From positions 372,001-436,000 of the forward strand of contig NZ_JAPDOE010000002.1 of the NCBI RefSeq assembly GCF_026013365.1: a stretch of DNA of 64,000 nucleotides, read 5' to 3'. This document shows positions 46,167 to 54,963 of this stretch, one piece after another; positions within the stretch are counted from its first letter, which is position 1; each line of letters starts with the position of its first letter. Source of the stretch: Paenibacillus sp. LS1. GTDB lineage: Bacteria > Bacillota > Bacilli > Paenibacillales > Paenibacillaceae. The position numbers were made by a program, and so were the translations under genes. The notes under the pieces are model-generated. The model saw nothing but the letters and a program-made list of their open reading frames with translations. It made no database searches and was not told the origin of the DNA.

Positions 46167-47249
46167 TTATTTCGTTCTGCCCTTTAGTTTATATACATAA
46201 GCCAGCACTTCAGCTACCGCTTGAAACAAATCGGCCGGTATGGCATCACCAATCTCGGCTCTCTGGAATAATGCCCGTGCCAGCGGCTTGTTTTCCATTG
46301 TAATAACACCGTGCTCTTTGGCTATTTCCTTAATACGTAAGGCGACATAGTCCTGACCTTTGGCAATAATCTGCGGAGCCTCCATCTCAGATCCCTCGTA
46401 CTTTAGCGCAACCGCAAAGTGAGTCGGATTCGTGATGATTACATCCGCATTCGGTACTTCCTGCATCATACGCTGCATAGCCATACGACGCTGACGTTCC
46501 CGAATTTTACCTTTGATCAGCGGATCGCCTTCCATTTTCTTGTACTCGTCTTTGATGTCTTGCTTGGACATACGGAGTTTTTTCTCATTATCATACTTTT
46601 GGTACATGTAATCGAATATTGCAAGTACCATAAGTGCAACAGCAATCTTAACACCCAGACTTAACGTGATGGATGCAGCAAAGTGTAAAATAGCATCCAA
46701 TGAAAAGTGAGAAAGTGAGGCAATATCGGATTGGTAGCTTATAATTGTGCTATAAACAAGATAACCGATGATGGACATTTTCAAAATGGACTTCGCAAAT
46801 TCGACCACAGAGCGCATAGAGAAAATATTTTTGAATCCTTTAATCGGATCCAACTTCTCCAGTTTCGGCTTTAATCCTTCGCCCACGAGCAGAAAACCAA
46901 CCTGCATGTAGTTAACGATTAAAGCAACTAGAACCGCACCCAACAATACCGGAGCAAGCAGTAACATCACTTCAATGCCATAGCGCATCATAAGTATCAT
47001 TACATTTTCACTGTTGATATTCATGTTCAGCCGGTTGATAAAAATATCTGTAAACAGTCGAACTGTACGTTCCTTGTAAAAATCACCGAAGACTGTCAAG
47101 ATCAAAAACGAGAACAGGAGAATCGAAGCACCGGATATCTCCGGACTTTTGACAACCTGTCCTTTTTTACGTGCATCCTGTCTCTTTTTCGGGGTAGCTT
47201 TCTCCGTCTTCTCCCCTGAAAACAACTGGAGGTCGAGTTGAAGTTTCAT
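46167..47249 (-). CDS. flhB: Flagellar export switch protein FlhB
   Basis: Controls the switch from hook-type to filament-type export by autocleavage. It is 360 residues, as in B. subtilis. The N-terminus has GEKTEKATPKKRQDARKKG, four membrane helices follow, and the cytoplasmic domain contains the autocleavage motif NPTH in IITNPTHFAVAL (about residue 270). Confidence 0.98.
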   Translation of the reverse strand: MKLQLDLQLFSGEKTEKATPKKRQDARKKGQVVKSPEISGASILLFSFLILTVFGDFYKERTVRLFTDIFINRLNMNINSENVMILMMRYGIEVMLLLAPVLLGAVLVALIVNYMQVGFLLVGEGLKPKLEKLDPIKGFKNIFSMRSVVEFAKSILKMSIIGYLVYSTIISYQSDIASLSHFSLDAILHFAASITLSLGVKIAVALMVLAIFDYMYQKYDNEKKLRMSKQDIKDEYKKMEGDPLIKGKIRERQRRMAMQRMMQEVPNADVIITNPTHFAVALKYEGSEMEAPQIIAKGQDYVALRIKEIAKEHGVITMENKPLARALFQRAEIGDAIPADLFQAVAEVLAYVYKLKGRTK

Positions 47250-47272
47250 CCGAGTCTTATCCTCCGTTTCAC

Positions 47273-48061
47273 TCAGCCCGGCCTTTGTCCAATGGTTCCA
47301 AGCAATTTTTCCATGGATCTGAAGATCGCTTCGAACAATTGACTAAATATAAAGGAGAAACTGGGAACCAGCAAAAGCAAAATAGCAAGACCAACAAGTA
47401 ACTTAAGTGGCAATCCGACTGCAAACACATTAAATTGAGGAGCGGTTTTGGCCAAAAACCCCAAACCTACATCCGTCAAAAACAATGCCACTACAATTGG
47501 AGCTGACATCTGAAAAGCCAACATGAATGATTGACCTAATGTCCGAATCAAAAACTCAGCAATGCTTCCGTCTGCCAACCGTAGGAAAAATACATTTGAT
47601 AACGGAACCCATCGGTAACTGTAAACTATCGCATCCAGTAAATAATGGTGGCCATTCATCGTCAGAAACAGAAGCATAGCAAATGCATACTTCAAGTTAC
47701 CCGTAAGCGGTGCTGAAGCCCCTGTCATTGGATCAAATACATTAGCCATACCAAATCCGATTTGAAGATCGATAAAAGTTCCCGCAGTCTGTACAGCCGT
47801 CATTAACAGATAAGCCACAAAACCTAGAAGCAGGCCAATGAGAATCTCTCTGATGATCAATAGAACGTAGCTCATGTCTGTGGGTACGGTCTGATCTATT
47901 CCATAAATCAGATAGACAGACAATGTGACAAATGCAGAGATACCAATTTTAACTGAAGTCGGCACATTTCGAGCTGAAAAGACCGGCGCAGTTACAAAAA
48001 ATGATGTGATTCGACAAAACATAAGCAGAGCGACAGGGAAACTTTGCAATAATGTCTCCAT
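47273..48061 (-). CDS. fliR: Flagellar export apparatus protein FliR
   Basis: Integral membrane subunit of the FliPQR export channel. It is 262 residues and almost wholly hydrophobic, with six to seven predicted membrane segments and the family segment FVAYLLMTAVQTAGTFIDLQ. Preceded by fliQ at ten bases. Confidence 0.96.
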   Translation of the reverse strand: METLLQSFPVALLMFCRITSFFVTAPVFSARNVPTSVKIGISAFVTLSVYLIYGIDQTVPTDMSYVLLIIREILIGLLLGFVAYLLMTAVQTAGTFIDLQIGFGMANVFDPMTGASAPLTGNLKYAFAMLLFLTMNGHHYLLDAIVYSYRWVPLSNVFFLRLADGSIAEFLIRTLGQSFMLAFQMSAPIVVALFLTDVGLGFLAKTAPQFNVFAVGLPLKLLVGLAILLLLVPSFSFIFSQLFEAIFRSMEKLLGTIGQRPG

Positions 48062-48071
48062 CTGCTAAAGC

Positions 48072-48341
48072 CTACCCTATGTATCTGTAGAGATTGTCAA
48101 GAATGTTATACGTGAAATCAAGCAATATATTCAAGATCCAAGGTCCGAACACAAGTATTGCCAGAAGCACAGCAATAATTTTGGGTACAAAAGCCAATGT
48201 TTGTTCCTGAATCTGAGTTGTCGCTTGGAAAATACTGATTGCAAGTCCTACAACCAGAGCAAGTATAAGCATGGGTGCGCTGGCCAGCAATGACGTATAT
48301 ACCGCTTTCCCGGCCAGACCGATAATAAATTCCGAAGTCAT
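48072..48341 (-). CDS. fliQ: Flagellar export apparatus protein FliQ
   Basis: 89-residue two-helix membrane protein wrapping the FliP/FliR channel. Its length is identical to B. subtilis FliQ. Helices lie at about 14-40 and 50-78; the central FQATTQIQEQTLAFVPK loop is the family hallmark. Confidence 0.97.
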   Translation of the reverse strand: MTSEFIIGLAGKAVYTSLLASAPMLILALVVGLAISIFQATTQIQEQTLAFVPKIIAVLLAILVFGPWILNILLDFTYNILDNLYRYIG

Positions 48342-48366
48342 GACCGTCCTCCTTTAACCTTCCGGT

Positions 48367-49122
48367 TCAAGTATTAAAACTCAGCAACAGTGACTTGACT
48401 ACCAGATACCACCCGTCCACAAGGACAAAGAGCAGTATTTTGAAAGGTAATGAGATCATGACTGGCGGAAGCATCATCATCCCCATTGCCATGAGTGTAC
48501 TCGCGACAACAATGTCTATCACCAGAAACGGAATAAAAATCATAAAGCCCATCTGGAATGCTGTCTTCAACTCACTGATTACATATGCAGGCACCATAAC
48601 AGTAATCGGAATATCCTGGTAGGTATTTGGCTGTTCAGTCTGATTGTACTTCATAAACAGCAGAAGATCTTTTTCTCTGGTGTGAGTAAACATAAATTTC
48701 TTTATGGGATCTGCTGCTTTTTCCAGCGCCTCGGTTTGCGTAAGTTCTCCCTGGAGGTAGGGCTGAAGCGCTACCTGATTTATGGAAGACAACGTCGGCG
48801 ACATAATGAAAAGTGTCAGAAATAGCGCCAAACCTACCAGCACCTGATTGGGTGGCATTTGTTGTGTACCCAAAGATGTACGTACAAAACCCAGCACAAT
48901 CACAATTCGAGTAAAACTGGTCATCAGTACAAGCATTGCTGGTGCAATGCTAAGCACCGTAATTAACAAAATAATGGACAGTGAACTCGTGCTTGGTGTG
49001 CCTCCGTCACCATTTCCGATTTGAATATCAATATTCGGAATCGGTTCGGCAAAGGCAACCGTTACAGATGCCAGACTGATAAGTCCCATTAAACAACACG
49101 CTAACCAAATCTTTTTCTTCAT
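48367..49122 (-). CDS. fliP: Flagellar export apparatus protein FliP
   Basis: Forms the pentameric core of the export channel. It is 251 residues with a cleavable-looking signal peptide (1-25, ending VAFA) and four membrane helices. The segment LVLMTSFTRIVIVLGFVRTSLG and the C-terminal LPPVMISLPFKI are conserved. In B. subtilis its assembly depends on SwrB, matching the SwrB-like gene downstream. It overlaps fliO by four bases. Confidence 0.97.
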   Translation of the reverse strand: MKKKIWLACCLMGLISLASVTVAFAEPIPNIDIQIGNGDGGTPSTSSLSIILLITVLSIAPAMLVLMTSFTRIVIVLGFVRTSLGTQQMPPNQVLVGLALFLTLFIMSPTLSSINQVALQPYLQGELTQTEALEKAADPIKKFMFTHTREKDLLLFMKYNQTEQPNTYQDIPITVMVPAYVISELKTAFQMGFMIFIPFLVIDIVVASTLMAMGMMMLPPVMISLPFKILLFVLVDGWYLVVKSLLLSFNT

Positions 49123-49661
49123 GAATCCCTCGACCGATCTGTAGTATTGTCTTTATCCAGGAGCTTCTCCATCTTCTCTTTACGGTTAGGCATCTGCCGA
49201 AGTTTGGATTCAAACATTTCGTGAAAAGAAGTTGTGTCCTCCAGTTCCATTTCGCGCGGCGGCTCATCTTTACGGAAGCGTTTTGTGAGCTTGGCAATGA
49301 GAGGCGACAGATTACCTTGTTGTGCAGCAGCATCTCGTTCGAATGAGTCAATGATTCTTTGCGCCTCTTCCAGATCCGAAACCTTATCTATCAACTGGAT
49401 GTCTTCACCTACACCAAGCAGATATACACTTCCACCAATTTCTATAATTTGCAGCGACTTGTTTTGTCCCAGTCCGACCCCGCCAAGGGTACGAATTGTG
49501 CCGTGCCGGAACATTTGCTGATTCCGTTTGTTTAAAAAACGGATCAGATAAACAATAAGGACCAGGATGACGGCCAGGACAACAATCACCCATACAAGCT
49601 GTAAATAATAATTGGCTCCCGCGCCAGCTCCTTCTGGAAAATCACCCTGAGCCATCATCAT
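49119..49661 (-). CDS. fliO: Flagellar biosynthesis protein FliO (FliZ-type)
   Basis: Stabilises FliP during assembly of the export gate. It is 180 residues: a short extracytoplasmic N-terminus, one membrane helix (about 22-43), a small SH3-like cytoplasmic domain (about 50-105) typical of FliO, and a charged tail. Called fliZ in B. subtilis (about 219 residues), so this one is somewhat shorter. The exact start among three consecutive ATG codons is uncertain. Confidence 0.88.
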   Translation of the reverse strand: MMMAQGDFPEGAGAGANYYLQLVWVIVVLAVILVLIVYLIRFLNKRNQQMFRHGTIRTLGGVGLGQNKSLQIIEIGGSVYLLGVGEDIQLIDKVSDLEEAQRIIDSFERDAAAQQGNLSPLIAKLTKRFRKDEPPREMELEDTTSFHEMFESKLRQMPNRKEKMEKLLDKDNTTDRSRDS

Positions 49662-49666
49662 GTCTC

Positions 49667-50032
49667 TTAAACGCCCAGTGTCTTACTAATTGCTTCGATA
49701 ACCCGGTCAGATTGGAAAGGTTTAACGATGAAATCTTTAGCACCTGCTTGAATAGCATCAATTACCATCGCTTGTTGACCCATTGCAGAGCACATAATCA
49801 CTTTTGCGTTAGCATCGATCTTCTTGATTTCTTTCAAAGCTGCAATGCCATCCATCTCGGGCATCGTGATATCCATTGTGATCAGATCCGGACGAAGCTC
49901 TTTAAATTTCTCAATTGCTTGTGAGCCATCCTGTGCCTCACCAACAACCTCATATCCATTTTTGGACAAAATGTCCCGGATCATCATTCTCATAAATGCA
50001 GCGTCGTCTACGACTAAAATTCGGTTTGCCAT
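49667..50032 (-). CDS. cheY: Chemotaxis response regulator CheY
   Basis: 121-residue single-domain receiver. Phospho-acceptor Asp54 lies in MDITMPEMDG, with DD at 9-10, Ser/Thr in MCSAMGQQ and Lys in FIVKPF. CheY-P binds FliM and in Bacillus favours counterclockwise rotation. Placed between fliY, whose product hydrolyses CheY-P, and the export genes. Confidence 0.98.
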   Translation of the reverse strand: MANRILVVDDAAFMRMMIRDILSKNGYEVVGEAQDGSQAIEKFKELRPDLITMDITMPEMDGIAALKEIKKIDANAKVIMCSAMGQQAMVIDAIQAGAKDFIVKPFQSDRVIEAISKTLGV

Positions 50033-50060
50033 CTTGATTCAAGTCCTCCCTAAATTGTGC

Positions 50061-51335
50061 TTATTGTAATTTCTGAATTCGGTCCCATTGGCTAACGATA
50101 TCTATAACACGAACACCAAAGTTCTCGTCAATAACGACAACTTCTCCCTTGGCGATCAGTTTGTTATTCACCAAAATATCGACAGGTTCACCGGCTAACT
50201 TATCCAGTTCGACAATCGAACCCTGTGACAGTTCCAAAATATCTTTAATTTGCTTCTGGGTCCTTCCTAATTCTACGGTGACTTTAAGGGGAATGTCCAT
50301 CAATAAATTCAAATTGTTTTCGTCAACCTGACCATACGCTCCATTTTGCAAATTGGCGAATTGAACTGGCTGTACGTTAACATTCCTATTTGGCATTCCA
50401 CCGTAATGTTGAGGTGCACCATAAGGTTGCTGCGGTGGCATGCCATACGGCTGCTGTGGCGGCATTCCTTGGGGCATACCCATTGGAGCCTGTCCATACC
50501 CGATGTAGTCCTGAGCAGGCTGTTGTGGAGCCTGTGGAGGCTGTTGGTGCTGAACAGGTGGTTGTTCCACAACCGGTGGTGGCGTTGCTGGTACAGTTGC
50601 TGATGCAGGTTCAGGTGTTGATGCCACTGGTGCGCTTGCAGTTGACTCCTGAGCGCCTCCAATCAACATGTCTACCATATTTTTGGCAAAATGCACTGGG
50701 AGCAACTGCATCAGATTGGAATCGATGAGATCTCCAATTAACAGACGAAATGAAACTTGAATCAGCGTCTCATCTTCTGGAAGATTACTGACACCCTCAC
50801 CACTCTCCAAATTGAGAATATCAATTCCCGGAGGGGAGATATTCACGAAACGGTTGAAGATCGTGGACATGGAAGTTGCAGAAGAACCCATCATCTGGTT
50901 CATCGCTTCCTGTACTGCACTAATGTGGATTTCATTTAGTTCTTCATCAGCCGGATTACCTTCGCCACCCAGCATAAGATCCGCGATAACTTGAGCATCT
51001 CTCTTCTTGATGACAAGTGAGTTAATTCCTTCGAACCCATCCACGTAATTCACATGAACCGCAACGTGTGGCTTGGGAAAAGCTTCTTCAAATTGTATTC
51101 GACTAATGATGGAAACCTTAGGGGTTGTAATATCTACTTTTAGGCCCAATAGCGTGGACAAGGCTGTCGCCGCGCTACCAAATGTAATGTTACCAATCTC
51201 CCCCAAGGCATCCTGTTCCAGCTCGGTCAAAAAATCATCAACCGTTTTCTCAGCTGGTTCTGAACTGTTCATCGATTCCGATTGCCTAAGCAAAGCATCG
51301 ATTTCTTCCTGAGATAAATAATCCTTACTCGTCAA
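50061..51335 (-). CDS. fliY: Flagellar switch phosphatase FliY
   Basis: C-ring protein that dephosphorylates CheY-P. It is 424 residues: N-terminal CheY-binding peptide LSQEEIDALL; a CheC-like middle with both phosphatase motifs (GEIGNITFGS and QEAMNQMMGS); a Pro/Gln/Met-rich linker (about 225-320) with tandem PPQQPYG units; and a C-terminal FliN domain (about 340-424). I prefer TTG 51335, nine bases after AAGGAG; TTG 51344 abuts the site. It overlaps the end of fliM. Confidence 0.95.
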   Translation of the reverse strand: MTSKDYLSQEEIDALLRQSESMNSSEPAEKTVDDFLTELEQDALGEIGNITFGSAATALSTLLGLKVDITTPKVSIISRIQFEEAFPKPHVAVHVNYVDGFEGINSLVIKKRDAQVIADLMLGGEGNPADEELNEIHISAVQEAMNQMMGSSATSMSTIFNRFVNISPPGIDILNLESGEGVSNLPEDETLIQVSFRLLIGDLIDSNLMQLLPVHFAKNMVDMLIGGAQESTASAPVASTPEPASATVPATPPPVVEQPPVQHQQPPQAPQQPAQDYIGYGQAPMGMPQGMPPQQPYGMPPQQPYGAPQHYGGMPNRNVNVQPVQFANLQNGAYGQVDENNLNLLMDIPLKVTVELGRTQKQIKDILELSQGSIVELDKLAGEPVDILVNNKLIAKGEVVVIDENFGVRVIDIVSQWDRIQKLQ

Positions 51336-52323
51336 ATTCTTCAACTCCTTCGGTCACAATCTCGTCTATTTGCACAGCCACACGGTCCTTGATTGTTCCC
51401 GGACTGCCCATATACTTCAGTCTGTCACCCACTTTAATGGAAAGTCCCTCATTAACTGGTTTGTTCAACGTAATGACATCACCAACGGACAGACCCAAAA
51501 ATTCAGCAATTGAAATCTTGGATTCTCCCAATTCCGCAACAACCGGTAATTTGGCTTTGTTCACACGCTCTTTTAATGCTTCATATTCTTCCGGAGCTCT
51601 CGTTTTTTTCTCCGAAACAAACCACTGATGGGTAGATAACCGGGACATAATAGGTTCGAGAACGACATGCGGGATACATAGATTGATCATGCCTGTCGTG
51701 TCACCAATTTTGGTACTGAGCGAGATCAGAGCAATGGTCTCATTGGGGGATACAATCTGCATAAATTGCGGATTGGTCTCCAGTGCTTCCATCCTTGGAG
51801 AAATATCCAAGACTGTCTTCCATGCTTCCTGCAAACTTTCAAACGCACGGCTGAATATCCGCTCCATGATGGTCGTCTCAATCTCCGTCATCGATACAAT
51901 CTTCGTCGGAGCACTTCCCGTTCCACCAAGCAGACGATCCAGCATTGCATATCCCACGTTCGGATGGACTTCCATCACCATTCGTCCCTGTAGTGGCTCC
52001 GCTTCAAAAATGTTCAATATCGTCATTTTAGGAATAGAACGGATAAACTCATCATAAGGCAACTGTTCGACCTGAACGACATTGATCTGAACGAACGTCC
52101 GCAGTTGGGCTGAAAAATAAGTGGTGAGAAAGCGTGCAAAGTTTTCGTGAATACGGGTCAAGCTTCGAATATGGTCTTTTGAAAAACGAACTGCCCGCTT
52201 AAAATCGTACGATCTAATTTTCTTCTGAGTATCTTCCTTCTTCAATTCTTCTGCATCCATTTCACCAGAAGAAAGGGCTGCCAATAGGGCGTCAATCTCA
52301 TTTTGTGATAATACATCCACCAT
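51325..52323 (-). CDS. fliM: Flagellar motor switch protein FliM
   Basis: C-ring protein binding CheY-P. It is 332 residues, as in B. subtilis. The N-terminal CheY-binding peptide LSQNEIDALLAAL is followed by a CheC-like middle domain with GGTGSAP and a C-terminal FliN-like domain. It forms the switch with FliG and FliY, all encoded in this operon. Confidence 0.97.
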   Translation of the reverse strand: MVDVLSQNEIDALLAALSSGEMDAEELKKEDTQKKIRSYDFKRAVRFSKDHIRSLTRIHENFARFLTTYFSAQLRTFVQINVVQVEQLPYDEFIRSIPKMTILNIFEAEPLQGRMVMEVHPNVGYAMLDRLLGGTGSAPTKIVSMTEIETTIMERIFSRAFESLQEAWKTVLDISPRMEALETNPQFMQIVSPNETIALISLSTKIGDTTGMINLCIPHVVLEPIMSRLSTHQWFVSEKKTRAPEEYEALKERVNKAKLPVVAELGESKISIAEFLGLSVGDVITLNKPVNEGLSIKVGDRLKYMGSPGTIKDRVAVQIDEIVTEGVEEFDE

Positions 52324-52363
52324 GTTCTCACCCCCTTACAGGTCTACAGCATGTTCTGTTCAT

Positions 52364-52822
52364 TTACATCGTTGCTATCACAATGGATGAAAAGCTCGTA
52401 CTACTCAAATTACTCTCTGGTAAAGCTTCATTAATAAGACCGGTTAATTTCTCGTTAAATAGTATCCGACCCTTTGCTGTAGCCAGTTCATCAGACTTCG
52501 TATCTGCAAGCGTCTGAATGATGATCGGTTTCACCACAATTTCTTTAATCTTCTCAAAATCTTCCTTAGCTTTTACGTCAGCCAACTTGAATGAGAAGCT
52601 AACGACAATAACATGATCTGTATCAGCCAAGTTGGTTTTAATTTCTCCAAGCTCTGAGGAAACTTCTACAATCTCATCCGCAGTCATCTTCTTGGGTTCA
52701 GAAGCTGCAGCAGTATGTGTATCATTCTTGGAATTCTGTCCTTGCATAAATACAAACACAACCACCACAATGAGTGTTATTGCCAGCAACATTGTTGCAA
52801 GCCAGGGCATCATCTTTTTCAT
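52364..52822 (-). CDS. fliL: Flagellar basal-body-associated protein FliL
   Basis: 152-residue bitopic membrane protein near the stator. One N-terminal membrane helix (about 7-28) precedes a short linker and a C-terminal stomatin-like FliL domain (about 55-150). It supports stator activity in other species. The start shares one base with the flbD stop (TGATG). Confidence 0.92.
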   Translation of the reverse strand: MKKMMPWLATMLLAITLIVVVVFVFMQGQNSKNDTHTAAASEPKKMTADEIVEVSSELGEIKTNLADTDHVIVVSFSFKLADVKAKEDFEKIKEIVVKPIIIQTLADTKSDELATAKGRILFNEKLTGLINEALPESNLSSTSFSSIVIATM

Positions 52823-53043
52823 CAGGATTCCTCCGTTTGCTGCACTTTGATAGTGGCTGCCTGAACCCCGATTTCACGGTTGTAATCTTTAATTTTGGAA
52901 ATAACTTCATTGGCTTTCTCAAGCACAATCAGTCTCTTTCCAGTTACCAGAGTAATATACGTGTCCGGCGTCTCTTCCACAATCTCAACCATCAGCGCAT
53001 TTAACCACATGGGAGAACCATTTAACCGCGTAACCGAAATCAT
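52822..53043 (-). CDS. flbD: FlbD-family small protein
   Basis: 73-residue protein of the FlbD family (called swrD in B. subtilis, where it raises swarming motor power). Conserved features: MISVTRLNG at the start and LVTGKRLIVLE in the middle. It lies between flgE and fliL in B. subtilis as here. It is not the unrelated Caulobacter response regulator of the same name. Confidence 0.9.
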   Translation of the reverse strand: MISVTRLNGSPMWLNALMVEIVEETPDTYITLVTGKRLIVLEKANEVISKIKDYNREIGVQAATIKVQQTEES

Positions 53044-53110
53044 GCTAAGCCCCCTCGATCAGAGTGGGAGGAGCAAGCTCCTCCACATTTTAAAAATCAC
53101 CAATTAGCTA

Positions 53111-53926
53111 TTAACGTTTCAGGTTAACAACTTCCTGAAGTATTTCATCCGACGTTGTAATGATCCGTGAGTTTGCCTGGAATCCACGTTGAGCTACGAT
53201 CATCTCAGTAAACTCTCCAGTCAAATCCACATTAGACATTTCTAGCTGTCCAGCAATAATTGCTCCTGTTCCGTCCTCAGCACTGTTCGCTGTCAATGGT
53301 TCAAGTACTCCATCTGGATTCGCGTTCGCTGTCATTCGGTACAAGTTGCCCCCGATTTTCTCAAGGCCTTCCGGATTGACAACTTTACCTATTCCAATCT
53401 GTGGGCCCGCTTCAATGGTTCCATCTGCCATGGTCTGGTTAATCGTTCCATCCTGACCAATAGTGAAGGATACGACGTCGTCTGGAATGGTAATATTTCC
53501 ACCACCGTTATCCAGAACAAACAACCCATCCGATGTCAAAAGGTTACGTGCAGCATCCACATGGAAATCCCCCGCCCGAGTCAGGTAAGGTACTTCCTGA
53601 TCTTCACTCAAACGTACAAGGAAGAATCCATCTCCATTAATCCGAAGATCTGTTGGATTATTTGTTGTCATGGGGCTACCTGCCAGATGCAGCGTATCAA
53701 TTGAACCTACGGATACACCAAGACCGATTTGCTTCGCATTGACACCACCAGATGCATCGCCAGGGGCAGTTACCCCTGCCGTAGTTTGGCTCATAATATC
53801 CTTGAACATAACCCGACTGCCTTTAAAGCCAACCGTGTTCACGTTCGCAATATTGTTACCAATTACGTCGAGTTTTGTTTGAAAACCCCGCATCCCGGAA
53901 ACGCCTGAGTACATTGATTTCAACAT
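53111..53926 (-). CDS. flgE: Flagellar hook protein FlgE
   Basis: 271 residues, close to the short B. subtilis hook protein (264). Family signatures: N-terminal SGVSGMRGFQTKLDVIGNNIANVNTVGFK and C-terminal QRGFQANSRIITT, which form the D0 coiled-coil helices. It is sometimes annotated FlgG because of its length; location after flgD and fliK supports the hook. Confidence 0.93.
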   Translation of the reverse strand: MLKSMYSGVSGMRGFQTKLDVIGNNIANVNTVGFKGSRVMFKDIMSQTTAGVTAPGDASGGVNAKQIGLGVSVGSIDTLHLAGSPMTTNNPTDLRINGDGFFLVRLSEDQEVPYLTRAGDFHVDAARNLLTSDGLFVLDNGGGNITIPDDVVSFTIGQDGTINQTMADGTIEAGPQIGIGKVVNPEGLEKIGGNLYRMTANANPDGVLEPLTANSAEDGTGAIIAGQLEMSNVDLTGEFTEMIVAQRGFQANSRIITTSDEILQEVVNLKR

Positions 53927-54007
53927 TTTAAAAAATCCTCCCAGTCTTCATTTGGTTACCGCATCAGTCGGTCAGCGGCATTCCGGCTCCCGAGAAGGGC
54001 CAACCGG

Positions 54008-54391
54008 TCAAGAAATGATTACGGCACTATCAATCTGAGTGAACACATTATCCTTCATGCTTTCACTATCCATAGCTGTAACCACTGTACGATTTTTGAC
54101 ATTGACGATAAAAGCCATATCCTGCATCAAAATCAATGACTCTTTGGCTCCCTTGGCAGCAGCTTTGTCCAAAGCAGAACCAATCTGTTCCATTTGCTCC
54201 GTTTTGAGTTCAATACCACGCTGTTCCAATCGCTTGGCAGCATGATTGCTCAATTTCAGAAGATTATCTTCCAGCACCTTCGCAAAAGGCTTTTCGGGTA
54301 CAGCTGAGGCTTCTCCCGTTTTGGGTCTTTGAAGCATATTGGGAGTAATCGGGCCCGCATATAATTGTCCAACCGTTATGCGATCACTCAT
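54008..54391 (-). CDS. Conserved flagellar operon protein (TIGR02530/FlgV-like)
   Basis: 127 residues, no membrane helix or signal peptide. Typical features of this family found between flgD and flgE: a helical middle with HAAKRLEQRGIEL and a beta-rich C-terminus with NRTVVTAMD. I believe the family includes the Borrelia protein recently named FlgV, linked to control of flagellar assembly, but that match is from memory. Overlaps flgD by four bases (ATGA). Confidence 0.85.
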   Translation of the reverse strand: MSDRITVGQLYAGPITPNMLQRPKTGEASAVPEKPFAKVLEDNLLKLSNHAAKRLEQRGIELKTEQMEQIGSALDKAAAKGAKESLILMQDMAFIVNVKNRTVVTAMDSESMKDNVFTQIDSAVIIS

Positions 54392-54945
54392 ATCGTTTTC
54401 TCGCTATCTTCTGTACCACCCGTTTCAGCGGCTGATTCAGCTTCCTGGCTTTCACTCGATTCAGGCGTTACATTCTGAACGTTCTCTACCGGAGTTTGAT
54501 TCTCTTCTGCCTGTTTTGGATAATTCACCTGAATGATCTCATCCAGCTTAATCTCGTCATTGCCCACTTTCGCGTATTGAACGCTATCTCTTACAATGAT
54601 GGAATCTACAATACCCTGACGAAGAGTTCCGTTGTCCGTTTTATTAGAAGAAAGCCAACTTACCTCCATGCCGATCATGCCGGATACAGCACCAAGTGAC
54701 TGATTCAACGTTTTAAGTTGAGTCGAAATATTGACCAGTTGTTCCACTGAGCTGAACTGTGCCATTTGAGCGATAAATTCCTTATCCTCCATCGGCTGCA
54801 TCGGATCTTGGTTCTGTAGCTGGGTAATCAAGATTTTTAGAAACTGGTCTTTCCCCAATTCTTTTGTTGCAGCGCTTGTCGTTGCCTTATTAGCTGCCGA
54901 ATAGTTCGGCCAGGTATTATTCGTTGAAACAATTTCATTAGCCAT
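54388..54945 (-). CDS. flgD: Hook-capping protein FlgD
   Basis: Cap scaffold for hook polymerisation. It is 185 residues. The conserved LGKDQFLKILITQLQNQDPMQP-type N-terminus is clear (LGKDQFLKIL then QNQDPM), followed by a beta-rich capping domain (about 85-135). The C-terminal tail (about 145-185) is acidic, Glu/Ser-rich and low-complexity. Longer than B. subtilis FlgD (about 140) because of that tail. Confidence 0.93.
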   Translation of the reverse strand: MANEIVSTNNTWPNYSAANKATTSAATKELGKDQFLKILITQLQNQDPMQPMEDKEFIAQMAQFSSVEQLVNISTQLKTLNQSLGAVSGMIGMEVSWLSSNKTDNGTLRQGIVDSIIVRDSVQYAKVGNDEIKLDEIIQVNYPKQAEENQTPVENVQNVTPESSESQEAESAAETGGTEDSEKTI

Positions 54946-54963
54946 TTGCTCACCTCATTTCTG

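Noticed and set aside
50375..50660. Repeat array resembling a CRISPR or minisatellite
   Set aside because: The repeats are in frame, encode Pro/Gln-rich protein within fliY, and are short and imperfect, without spacers.
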